A stretch of 64,000 nt of DNA. It comes from an uncultured Bacteroidaceae bacterium (GTDB taxonomy: Bacteria; Bacteroidota; Bacteroidia; Bacteroidales; Bacteroidaceae). Below the pieces are notes generated by a model. It had not been told where the DNA came from and did no database searches. It worked only from the letters and a program-made list of their open reading frames with translations. The stretch is taken from contig CALUIR010000001.1 of the NCBI GenBank assembly GCA_944320785.1, positions 1-64,000 on the forward strand, given 5' to 3'. The first letter of the stretch is position 1. Every line of letters begins with the position of its first letter. Below, piece after piece: positions 42,617 to 50,647 of the stretch. Made by a program: the position numbers and the translations under genes.

Positions 42617-42952
42617 TTATTGCAGTTTATCTTTCTCCTTTGCCGGGTTGCGGAAATACACTTTCCCCTCAACATATTCCTGCGTGGCAATCAAGGTGGG
42701 TTTCGGAAGTTTCTCGTAATAGCGGGAGATTTCTATCTGTTCCCTGTTCTCGAACACCTCCTCCAGATTGTCGTTGTAGGAAGCAAATTCCTGGAGTTTC
42801 TTCGACAAGTCGTTCTTGATTTCCTGGCTGATCTGGTTGGCACGCTTGGAAATGATGGCCACCGTCTCGTAAATGTTGCCGGTATCGGCGCACAATTCCA
42901 TCAAGTCACGCGTCACCGTGTTGGTAGGAGCATTTGTCTTTTTATAATCCAT
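42617..42952 (-). CDS. rpoZ: DNA-directed RNA polymerase omega subunit (Bacteroidota type)
   Basis: A 111-residue omega/RPB6-like protein. T-R-D-L-M-E-L-C near 14 and the conserved helix I-Y-E-T-V-A-I-I-S-K-R-A-N-Q-I-S near 27 place it with the Bacteroidota omega family. It helps fold and assemble the beta-prime subunit. It starts 16 bp after bamD and lies in the same operon. Confidence 0.9.
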   Translation of the reverse strand: MDYKKTNAPTNTVTRDLMELCADTGNIYETVAIISKRANQISQEIKNDLSKKLQEFASYNDNLEEVFENREQIEISRYYEKLPKPTLIATQEYVEGKVYFRNPAKEKDKLQ

Positions 42953-42968
42953 AGTCCTCTTTTATAAA

Positions 42969-43781
42969 TTATTCTTTGATGTTTTTCCTTGAGTTTTCAA
43001 ATATCTCGTCCGCTTCTTTCTTGTACTTGCTGTCCGGGAACTCGTTGGTGAACGCGTAATACTCGTCCACTGTCTCGCGGTAGCGTTCCTGCTGCTTTTC
43101 ATAAACGCTCTGCACGGCCATCTGGTACCTCGCCCGGAGAATCAGGATGGAAAGGTCCTCGCGCAAGGCCGTGTAAGGGTAATCCTTCAAGGCGTTCTGC
43201 GCCGTCACCACGCACGACAAGTAGTTGTTTCCCATATAGTTGCCCAAATCGTAATACAATTTGGCGGCATAATAGTCTTTCCACACCAGCTTGTCCTGCA
43301 ACTGGAAAATCATCTCCTGCGCATCGTCCTTCTTGTCGCTCAGGGGGTAATACTCCATGAACAGTTGCAATTCCTGGATGGCAGCATACGTGCCTGACTG
43401 GTCCAGACGCGGTTCGGGCGAATCCAGGAACAAGGCCCGGCCCGCATTGAAACGTGAAAGTTCCGCATACGTGCCGCGAGGGTACGTGTTGTAATACGTG
43501 GTGAAATAATGGGAAGAAGTGGTGTAATCTTCTTGGCTGAAGTAAGTCATGCCCAGCATGAACAGGGACTCTTCCGCCTTGTCCGTGCCTTTCATGATGG
43601 TAATCAACTCTTCCAGCAAAGTGGCCGCCTTGGAGTATTTCCCGCTCATGTAGTAAGCCTTGGCCACCTCGTATTTGTATTCATAATCCGTGCATTTCAC
43701 AATCCGGTTGTATTCCCCGCAGGAGGAGAACAGCAACGCCATTGCCAGCACGATAACGACACTCCACTTCATTTTATTCAA
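42969..43781 (-). CDS. bamD: Outer-membrane assembly lipoprotein BamD
   Basis: A 270-residue lipoprotein (lipobox F-S-S-C, Cys21). Five TPR-like repeats follow, with A-K-A-Y-Y-M-S-G-K-Y-S-K-A-A-T-L-L-E near 42 and S-L-F-M-L-G-M-T-Y-F near 77, the layout of BamD/YfiO. It forms the essential core of the BAM complex that inserts outer-membrane barrels. A start three codons later (43772, M-K-W-S-V-V) is equally possible, since the -7 element ends only about 11 nt upstream of 43781. Confidence 0.9.
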   Translation of the reverse strand: MNKMKWSVVIVLAMALLFSSCGEYNRIVKCTDYEYKYEVAKAYYMSGKYSKAATLLEELITIMKGTDKAEESLFMLGMTYFSQEDYTTSSHYFTTYYNTYPRGTYAELSRFNAGRALFLDSPEPRLDQSGTYAAIQELQLFMEYYPLSDKKDDAQEMIFQLQDKLVWKDYYAAKLYYDLGNYMGNNYLSCVVTAQNALKDYPYTALREDLSILILRARYQMAVQSVYEKQQERYRETVDEYYAFTNEFPDSKYKKEADEIFENSRKNIKE

Positions 43782-43791
43782 AAATAGTGTG

Positions 43792-43799
43792 CAAATGTA
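43792..43799 (-). promoter_or_regulatory. Bacteroidota -7 element for the bamD operon
   Basis: TACATTTG on the minus strand, immediately upstream of bamD; it implies a very short leader. Confidence 0.55.
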
Positions 43800-44027
43800 C
43801 GGATAGGAATTGAATCATGCAACGAATCGCGCCTTTTTAATACTATTTACCAAGGGAAACCGGGAGTTGGCCGCAGCAAAGCACGAGTTTGTCACGCCAA
43901 AATGGGAATTGGAGGGGGCGGCAAACCAAGGGCATCACCGGGAAATGGCCGGAAAAGCAAGCAAGCAGGGCCGCACATCCAAGAAAAATGCGTAATTTTA
44001 CGGCGGAAAACCAAAACAGGATACAGG

Positions 44028-46058
44028 ATGGACTTTGAACTGACCTCTGAATACAAGCCCACCGGCGACCAGCCGGAAGCCATTGCCCAACTGACAGAAG
44101 GCGTGCTGCACGGCATGCCGGCACAGACTTTATTGGGCGTGACCGGCTCCGGGAAGACATTCACCATCGCCAACGTCATCGCCAACGTCAACAAGCCCAC
44201 TTTGGTGCTGAGCCACAACAAGACGCTGGCCGCCCAGCTGTACAGCGAGTTCAAGGGATTCTTCCCGCACAACGAGGTGGAATACTACGTGTCCTACTAC
44301 GACTATTACCAGCCGGAGGCGTACATTCCCTCCACCGACACCTACATCGAAAAGGACCTTTCCATCAACGATGAGATTGACAAGCTGCGGCTGGCCACCA
44401 CCTCCGCCCTGCTCACCGGGCGAAAGGACGTGGTGGTCATCTCGTCCGTGTCCTGCATCTACGGCATGGGCAACCCCGCCGACTTCTACGAGAACGTCAT
44501 CGAGATTGAACAAGGGCGCCCATTGAGCCGCAACGTGTTCCTCCGCCGCTTGGTGGAATGCCTCTACCTGCGCAACGACATCGACCTGCAGCGCGGGAAC
44601 TTCCGCGTGAAGGGCGACACGATTGACGTGTATCTCGCCTACGCCGACACCGTCATCCGCGTGACGTTCTGGGGAGACGAGATAGACAGCATCGAGGAAA
44701 TAGACCCGCTGAGCGGCCTGCGCACCGCATCTTTCAGCCAATACAAGATTTACCCCGCCAACCTTTTCATGACCACCAAGGACAAAACCCTGCGGGCCAT
44801 CCGGGGAATAGAAGACGACCTGGCCAAACAGGTGGAATACTTCCGCTCCATCGGAAAGGAGATGGAAGCCAAAAGGCTCTATGAACGGGTGTCCTACGAC
44901 CTGGAGATGATACGCGAGTTAGGCCATTGCGCGGGCATCGAGAATTATTCGCGCTACTTCGACGGACGCGAGGCAGGCACGCGCCCTTACTGCCTGCTCG
45001 ATTTCTTCCCCGAAGACTTCCTCCTCGTCATCGATGAAAGCCACGTCACCGTCCCCCAACTGCAGGGCATGTATGCAGGCGACCGCGCCCGCAAGATCAA
45101 CCTTGTGGAATACGGCTTCCGCCTTCCCGCCGCCTTGGACAACCGCCCGCTCACGTTCGACGAGTTCAACAAAATGGCCAAACAAATCATCTATGTCAGC
45201 GCCACGCCCGCCGACTACGAACTGATGCAAAGCGAGGGCATCGTGGTGGAACAGGTCATCCGGCCCACCGGCCTGTTAGACCCCGTCATCGAAGTGCGCC
45301 CCAGCCTCAACCAGATTGACGACCTCATGGAGGAAATCCAACAACGCATCGAGAAAGATGAACGGACGTTGGTCACCACCCTCACCAAGCGGATGGCCGA
45401 AGAACTGACGGACTACCTGCTGAAGAACGGGGTGCGCTGCAACTACATCCACAGCGATGTGGACACCTTGGAGCGGGTGAAAATCATGAACGACCTCCGC
45501 GAAGGGCTTTACGATGTGCTGGTGGGCGTCAATTTGTTGAGGGAAGGGCTGGACCTCCCCGAAGTGTCGCTCGTGGCCATCTTGGATGCCGACAAGGAAG
45601 GCTTCCTGCGCTCCCACCGCTCCCTGACGCAAACGGCAGGCCGCGCCGCCCGCAACATCAACGGGAAAGTCATCATGTATGCCGACCGCATCACGGAAAG
45701 CATGCAGAAAACCATCGATGAAACCAACCGCCGCCGCGAGAAGCAACTGGCCTACAACGAAGCGCACGGCATCACGCCCCGGCAGATACACAAGAAACGC
45801 CAAGCAGCGCTTCTCCCCAACGAAGCGGAAAACCGCCCCGCCGAACCGAAAGCTTATGTGGAGCCGGACGGCATCAACGTGGCCGCCGACCCCGTGGTGC
45901 AGTACATGACCCGCCCCCAACTGGAAAAGAACATCGAGGCCGTGCGGAAAAGCATGTACGAAGCCGCCAAGAAACTGGACTTCATCGAGGCGGCACGCTA
46001 CCGCGACGAACTGCAGAAATTAGAGGACCTGCTGAAAGAAAAGTTCCCGGCAACTTGA
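44028..46058 (+). CDS. uvrB: Excinuclease ABC subunit B
   Basis: A 676-residue helicase-like repair protein of normal length. Walker A G-V-T-G-S-G-K-T lies at 37-44, the beta-hairpin segment Y-Y-D-Y-Y-Q-P-E-A-Y near 95, Walker B V-I-D-E-S-H near 340, helicase motif VI Q-T-A-G-R-A-A-R-N near 540, and a C-terminal UVR motif for UvrC binding (A-A-R-Y-R-D-E-L-Q-K-L). I start at 44028 (M-D-F-E-L-T-S-E-Y-K-P-T-G-D-Q-P); upstream codons in frame are not homologous. A weak -7 (TAATTTTA, 43993-44000) precedes it. Confidence 0.95.
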   Translation: MDFELTSEYKPTGDQPEAIAQLTEGVLHGMPAQTLLGVTGSGKTFTIANVIANVNKPTLVLSHNKTLAAQLYSEFKGFFPHNEVEYYVSYYDYYQPEAYIPSTDTYIEKDLSINDEIDKLRLATTSALLTGRKDVVVISSVSCIYGMGNPADFYENVIEIEQGRPLSRNVFLRRLVECLYLRNDIDLQRGNFRVKGDTIDVYLAYADTVIRVTFWGDEIDSIEEIDPLSGLRTASFSQYKIYPANLFMTTKDKTLRAIRGIEDDLAKQVEYFRSIGKEMEAKRLYERVSYDLEMIRELGHCAGIENYSRYFDGREAGTRPYCLLDFFPEDFLLVIDESHVTVPQLQGMYAGDRARKINLVEYGFRLPAALDNRPLTFDEFNKMAKQIIYVSATPADYELMQSEGIVVEQVIRPTGLLDPVIEVRPSLNQIDDLMEEIQQRIEKDERTLVTTLTKRMAEELTDYLLKNGVRCNYIHSDVDTLERVKIMNDLREGLYDVLVGVNLLREGLDLPEVSLVAILDADKEGFLRSHRSLTQTAGRAARNINGKVIMYADRITESMQKTIDETNRRREKQLAYNEAHGITPRQIHKKRQAALLPNEAENRPAEPKAYVEPDGINVAADPVVQYMTRPQLEKNIEAVRKSMYEAAKKLDFIEAARYRDELQKLEDLLKEKFPAT

Positions 46059-46065
46059 AAAACAT

Positions 46066-46095
46066 TTGCTTTTAAACAGAAAAAACTTATCTTTG
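46066..46095 (+). promoter_or_regulatory. Full Bacteroidota promoter upstream of two small membrane-protein genes
   Basis: TTG at 46066-46068, a 19-nt spacer and TATCTTTG at 46088-46095. It starts 8 nt after the uvrB stop and drives the small ORFs at 46113 and 46230. Confidence 0.8.
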
Positions 46096-46112
46096 CATCC
46101 CTCGCCGACATC

Positions 46113-46226
46113 ATGAAACATGAAAGCATAAATCCGAAACTGCTGTATTGGATTGGAGGAACTGTTGTACTTTTTTGCTTCATCGTTGGATTAATATTTA
46201 TAGCATTCTCCAAAAAAGTAAAATAA
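46113..46226 (+). CDS. 37-residue single-helix membrane microprotein
   Basis: The ORF reads M-K-H-E-S-I-N-P-K-L-L-Y-W-I-G-G then one hydrophobic helix (about residues 11-32) and ends S-K-K-V-K. The charges suggest a helix with a basic C-terminal end on the cytoplasmic side. A consensus promoter ends 17 nt upstream. Too short for most gene callers. I do not recognise a family; it might be an accessory subunit of a membrane complex. Confidence 0.65.
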   Translation: MKHESINPKLLYWIGGTVVLFCFIVGLIFIAFSKKVK

Positions 46227-46229
46227 AAT

Positions 46230-46331
46230 ATGGAACTGATTATCTTTTTAGCCGTTGTTGGCGTTATTGCAGCTTGCATGGGAGTATGGACGCTTGTCCA
46301 GATGCACAAGGAATCGAAGTCCGCGCATTGA
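46230..46331 (+). CDS. 33-residue single-helix membrane microprotein
   Basis: Starts 3 bp after the previous stop: M-E-L-I-I-F-L-A-V-V-G-V-I-A-A-C-M-G-V-W-T-L-V then a polar tail Q-M-H-K-E-S-K-S-A-H. One membrane helix, N terminus probably outside, short basic cytoplasmic tail. The tight spacing, shared promoter and following terminator make a two-gene operon likely. Function unknown. Confidence 0.6.
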   Translation: MELIIFLAVVGVIAACMGVWTLVQMHKESKSAH

Positions 46332-46364
46332 ACGGATCTCCGCCCTGCCGTGGAAACAACGCCA

Positions 46365-46402
46365 AGAAAAAAAGGGATACGCTGCCATGCGTATCCCTTT
46401 CT
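46365..46402. terminator. Bidirectional intrinsic terminator
   Basis: AAAGGGATACGC (46371-46382) pairs with GCGTATCCCTTT (46389-46400) around a 6-nt loop, with an A tract on the left. It separates the small-protein operon from the convergent surface-protein gene. Confidence 0.88.
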
Positions 46403-46423
46403 TGCATCTTGCACGGCCTGTGC

Positions 46424-48022
46424 TTACCGCACCAGTACCTTGCGGCCCTTCGCCACATAAATGCCGCGTGCAAGCCCTTCAAAGGCTTCCGCGCCGACGC
46501 CTTCTTTCACAAAACGGCCATCAACGCCATAGACCTTCACCACTTCATCTGATGCCACGTCCAGATGCTCAATGCTGTTGGGACGGGAATTGAACGTGCC
46601 GGTAATCGTCACTGCGTCGCCATTCATCAAATAGGCATCCAAAACGGTGACCGTCACCGGCTGGATGTTGTAGGAAATGCCCGAAAGAGGCACGTAGGCC
46701 ACATAGCCTTCGTAGTCGCTGTCCCATTCAAACGGTATCTCTTCCGCCGTCCAGCTGCGCATCTGCTGTCCGCCCCTCGCGTCAAACCACTGGAGTTGCA
46801 CGCCGCTGTACAGTATCGGGTTGTTCAGCCATATCAAGATTTCCTTGTAACCCTCCAACGATTCGCTGCCGCTTTGAGGGTCAAAGTCGTAAATGAAGCT
46901 GATTTCCTGCTTCACCACCCCGTAGAAAGCCAAGATGGCACTCGTCCCGGCGTTCTCATAATTGGGCGAAACGCTGCGGCCGTCCGTTGTCTTCAGCCCG
47001 CTGATGGAGAGCGACACGCGGGTGGCGCCGCCGCTTCCGCGCCCGCCTTCCACTTCTTCCGGAATACGGATGCCCCGGATATCCACCGTCACTACGCTGC
47101 CTTCAATGGCAAATGCCGGATGATAAACCTCATAGGAACCGGCTTCTTGGTCGCCCCATGACAACACGGCATCCACGCCTTCCAGGCTTTCGTCCAACGC
47201 TTCCGAGAAAGTGAAGGTAATGAACCCTTCTTCGCCACCCTCCGGATAATAGGTATAAAGGTTGGAACCATCGGCCGGGTCAACGCTCACCAAAGTGGCA
47301 GGCATCTCGTCCAACTCAAGCGTAACGGCATACGTGCCGTCCGTGCCATACACCACAGAGGGGTCTGCGGCATCCGCAATGCCTTCCAGGCGGATGGTGA
47401 AGCGGTCGCCCACGGCAATTTTCCCGCCGTCCATCAGATAATCCACAAGGGCGCGGAGGTCAATCGTGTAATAATACTGCGTCACATAAATGGCATTGAT
47501 GTAGCCCGTCGGAACGTCTTCCTGCTGCCCTTCGCCATATTCCACCAGCGTCCGTTCAATCGTGACCGGGCGATCGATGGTAATTTCAAGGTTGCTCCCC
47601 GTCATGGTGTACACTTCACCGTCCGCATAATTGGAAGAAAGCTGTATCGCGTTGTCGCCGCTTCCGTAAGCCACGGACATGGTCACCGGATCCACCACAA
47701 GGCTGGTACAGAAATAATACAACGTGCCTTCCTCCACCGGCAGGCTATATACATTGCCATTGCCCGTTGTTGACTTCGCAAGAACCACCTTGCTGTCTTC
47801 GCTGCCTGCCCGGTCGCATTGGTAAATCATCGTGCTGGACCACCCCACGCTAAACTCCAGTGTCCCCGTCTCTGGCGCCGTGAATTGGAAATAATTGACC
47901 CCCATGTCGAGGGAGAACGTGGCCTGCCCTTCCGCATCCAACGCAATCTCTTTGAATTGCTGCGCCGAAAGCGGCAGCAAGCCGGCCAGCACAGCCATCA
48001 GAATAAACAATGTCCTTTTCAT
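46424..48022 (-). CDS. Large exported protein with T9SS-like C-terminal domain
   Basis: A 532-residue protein with a signal peptide (M-K-R-T-L-F-I-L-M-A-V to L-S-A-Q). The body is beta-rich, with a repeated pattern of bacterial Ig-like surface domains (V-D-P-A-D-G-S-N-L, F-I-T-F-T-F-S-E-A-L-D). The C terminus (S-I-E-H-L-D-V-A-S-D-E-V-V-K-V-Y-G-V-D-G-R to G-I-Y-V-A-K-G-R-K-V-L-V-R) resembles a type A sorting domain. I start at 48022; 16 more codons upstream precede the signal peptide without homology. It is the last of three similar genes on this strand. Confidence 0.78.
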   Translation of the reverse strand: MKRTLFILMAVLAGLLPLSAQQFKEIALDAEGQATFSLDMGVNYFQFTAPETGTLEFSVGWSSTMIYQCDRAGSEDSKVVLAKSTTGNGNVYSLPVEEGTLYYFCTSLVVDPVTMSVAYGSGDNAIQLSSNYADGEVYTMTGSNLEITIDRPVTIERTLVEYGEGQQEDVPTGYINAIYVTQYYYTIDLRALVDYLMDGGKIAVGDRFTIRLEGIADAADPSVVYGTDGTYAVTLELDEMPATLVSVDPADGSNLYTYYPEGGEEGFITFTFSEALDESLEGVDAVLSWGDQEAGSYEVYHPAFAIEGSVVTVDIRGIRIPEEVEGGRGSGGATRVSLSISGLKTTDGRSVSPNYENAGTSAILAFYGVVKQEISFIYDFDPQSGSESLEGYKEILIWLNNPILYSGVQLQWFDARGGQQMRSWTAEEIPFEWDSDYEGYVAYVPLSGISYNIQPVTVTVLDAYLMNGDAVTITGTFNSRPNSIEHLDVASDEVVKVYGVDGRFVKEGVGAEAFEGLARGIYVAKGRKVLVR

Positions 48023-48118
48023 ACAAAACCGTTTTAAAGAAATGGAAGGAGGCCGTGGCACTGCCACCACGGTCTCCCCCGCTCATACTGATTTATAACC
48101 AAACAATGGAAGGATGCC

Positions 48119-50560
48119 TCATTTCACCACGGCCACTTTCTGTCCGTCCATGATATAGATGCCCGCAGGCAACAGGTCTTTCAGTTCGGCCATAGTGCCT
48201 TCGCCCACGCAAATGCCGCTTACGGTGTAAGCCTTCACCACGCGGTTTTCATCTGCAGCCACGCTGTCGATGCCGTCCGGGTTGCCAATCCTGAACGTAT
48301 AGGTCAGTTCCGGGTTGTAATAATCCCCTTCCGGATTGCCATATTCATCCACAAAGCCGAAATTCGAATCCATGCTGTAAATGGTGCCTTCCGGTATCAC
48401 CAAGGTATAAATGCCTTCTTCGGTGATGGGTTCATCCAAAGTAATGATTGCGGCTTCCATTACACTCCAATCATAATCCATTGAACAAACGGTTTCCGTT
48501 CCGGCTTGGTCGGTCACAACCACACGCTGGCTCATGTCAATCGTGCCTACATATTCGCTCATGAGCAGCGTGATGGTTTCAAGGCTTTCCACCGTTCCTT
48601 CCGCCGGATCCACCGATACCGGGACAAGCGTTGCGCGGTCGGTCTGGTAGGTCAGGATAATCAGGCTCAGCCCTTCTTCCGCATCCGCGCCGTACACAAT
48701 CGGGGCGCCGTCCGCAGACACTGCGCTGACCATCACCGTTGCTTGCCCTGCATTGCGTGCCTCCTCGCTGATGCCGGAGACGGTCAATACGTTGCCTTCC
48801 ACGGATACTTGCGCAATTTCCATGGTGTTCATGCCGTAGCGCACCGTGGCATCTCCCTGCACCGTGAAGTTCTCCGAACTCATCGTAATCTTCACTTCTG
48901 CCGGTATTTCGCTGTTGAACACGCCGCCGTTCGTGTTATAAGGTGCAGGATCCACGTTCGTCACTTCCACGATTTCGCTTACCACATTGAATGTCCATGC
49001 GATTTCCGGATTGCAACGTCCCTGCACGCCGCCCAAATCGCCCAGCCAAGGTGCGTTGGGGTCGAAGTTCCCGTCGCCGATGGATTGCTCGTCTATTTTC
49101 AAAGTATAAGTACCTGACTCAGTGATGGATGCCGGAACGGCTGCCTCCACATTGTCGTAATCCACCGAGTTCAATTCGCAAACCGTGGCAATGAAATAGC
49201 CGGTCGTTCCGGCGATGTAGTTCGGGTCTTCTTCCGCAGCCCTTTCATCATCCTGCGTGAGCAGCACGTCATACACTTTCACATCATCCTTATAGATGCC
49301 GGCATTAGCCTTGGAAGTGCGGCCATAGAAACCGTCTTGGTCTCCAGCGCCCGTCATGGTGAACGTCACTTTTTCAAGTGAAGACACATAACCGCCGTCT
49401 GCAGGCGCCACATCCGTGGCTTCCAATGACGTATCTGCCGTGCGGCCGTCTGCCACCGGCATGTCAAAGGAATAAGAATTGTTCCAGAACATCACGCCGT
49501 CCACAGCCGGGTTCTCGTCATTGAGGAGAAGGCCTTCCGTGTCCGTCACTTGCAACACGATGGCCAAAGAATAGTCGCTGGAACCAACAGGAGGCGTGCA
49601 GGTTATCGTAGCTGTGCCATTACCCTCGGTCGGCACATCGATGCTGCCTCCCGAACCCAACGCGATGGTGCAAGACACCACGTTGACTGCACCGCTGAAA
49701 GTGACGGTGAAACTCGGGTTCGCCACGCTCAACATATCCTCCAGTTCGGTGACGTTCGGGTCGGGCGAGATGCTCACCAGCTTCACGTCTGAATATTGGA
49801 TGGCTTCAGAAGCCCCGTTATAGGTGATTGTCGTGGTCTCTGCCGGGGTTGCTTCCGGGTTTCCTTCCTGCAACCAATCCTCTTCGGTGGCATATGCCTT
49901 GAGGGTCACCGTGTAAACAATGCCTTCATACAGCGTGATGTCCACATAAGGCACCAAGTTCCATGTGGCCGACGTTGCCGGGGCTTCTTCGCCCGTTTCG
50001 CTTCCTTCCGTCACCATCACGGCCTCAAACGAACTCCATTCCTCGCCGCCTTGGATTTCGGCCATCACATAGCCCACCTCTTTATTGAAAGTGATTTGAA
50101 CCGGTGAAGCCTCTGTGATGGAAGCAACGTCCGAACCTTCTGCCGGATTGGCAGACACCACATCAAGGGCATCCCCTGCGGCAGCAACAAAGCGCACGGT
50201 TATCTCATCTGCGGACCACGCAGAGACATTCGTCATAAATTCGTAGGTCCGTCCCTCCTCAAGGGCATAAGTTCCCGTATTTGTCCCATTATAATCAAAA
50301 TTCGCCGCAGCCTGCCAAACGCCGTTCGCGTCCTTCACCATGAAAGCATGGCTCAGGTAAGTCACGCTTTGCAAGAAATCCACGGTGCCATTGGCAGGTG
50401 CCGTGAAATTGAACCAAACCTTTTGGTTTGCCGGAATGGAGAACGTCTCGCCATCCGCCACCACATAAGGTTCCGCTTCCGTGCCTGCGCCGGAAAGCGC
50501 CCAAACGTTCGTCGCGCAGCACATCACTGCCGCAACAAGCAAAAGTAAAGTTTTCCTCAT
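48119..50560 (-). CDS. Multi-domain Ig-like (SbsA-type) surface protein with T9SS-like CTD
   Basis: An 813-residue exported protein (signal peptide M-R-K-T-L-L-L-L-V-A-A-V to V-W-A). At least four bacterial Ig-like domains are seen, each opening with a motif like V-N-P-A-E-G-S-D-V-A-S-I-T or V-D-P-A-E-G-T-V-E-S-L-E-T-I-T-L. The C-terminal segment G-I-D-S-V-A-A-D-E-N-R-V-V-K-A-Y-T-V-S-G to G-I-Y-I-M-D-G-Q-K-V-A-V-V-K is a type A sorting domain. Probably surface displayed; binding partner unknown. Gaps to its neighbours are about 90 bp. Confidence 0.8.
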   Translation of the reverse strand: MRKTLLLLVAAVMCCATNVWALSGAGTEAEPYVVADGETFSIPANQKVWFNFTAPANGTVDFLQSVTYLSHAFMVKDANGVWQAAANFDYNGTNTGTYALEEGRTYEFMTNVSAWSADEITVRFVAAAGDALDVVSANPAEGSDVASITEASPVQITFNKEVGYVMAEIQGGEEWSSFEAVMVTEGSETGEEAPATSATWNLVPYVDITLYEGIVYTVTLKAYATEEDWLQEGNPEATPAETTTITYNGASEAIQYSDVKLVSISPDPNVTELEDMLSVANPSFTVTFSGAVNVVSCTIALGSGGSIDVPTEGNGTATITCTPPVGSSDYSLAIVLQVTDTEGLLLNDENPAVDGVMFWNNSYSFDMPVADGRTADTSLEATDVAPADGGYVSSLEKVTFTMTGAGDQDGFYGRTSKANAGIYKDDVKVYDVLLTQDDERAAEEDPNYIAGTTGYFIATVCELNSVDYDNVEAAVPASITESGTYTLKIDEQSIGDGNFDPNAPWLGDLGGVQGRCNPEIAWTFNVVSEIVEVTNVDPAPYNTNGGVFNSEIPAEVKITMSSENFTVQGDATVRYGMNTMEIAQVSVEGNVLTVSGISEEARNAGQATVMVSAVSADGAPIVYGADAEEGLSLIILTYQTDRATLVPVSVDPAEGTVESLETITLLMSEYVGTIDMSQRVVVTDQAGTETVCSMDYDWSVMEAAIITLDEPITEEGIYTLVIPEGTIYSMDSNFGFVDEYGNPEGDYYNPELTYTFRIGNPDGIDSVAADENRVVKAYTVSGICVGEGTMAELKDLLPAGIYIMDGQKVAVVK

Positions 50561-50647
50561 AATACAAACATTTTAAATTAACAATAAAAATATCGGGAGG
50601 GAGCATGTGCGGAACCGCCCGCCCATGCATCCCTTGTTTTATCCTGC

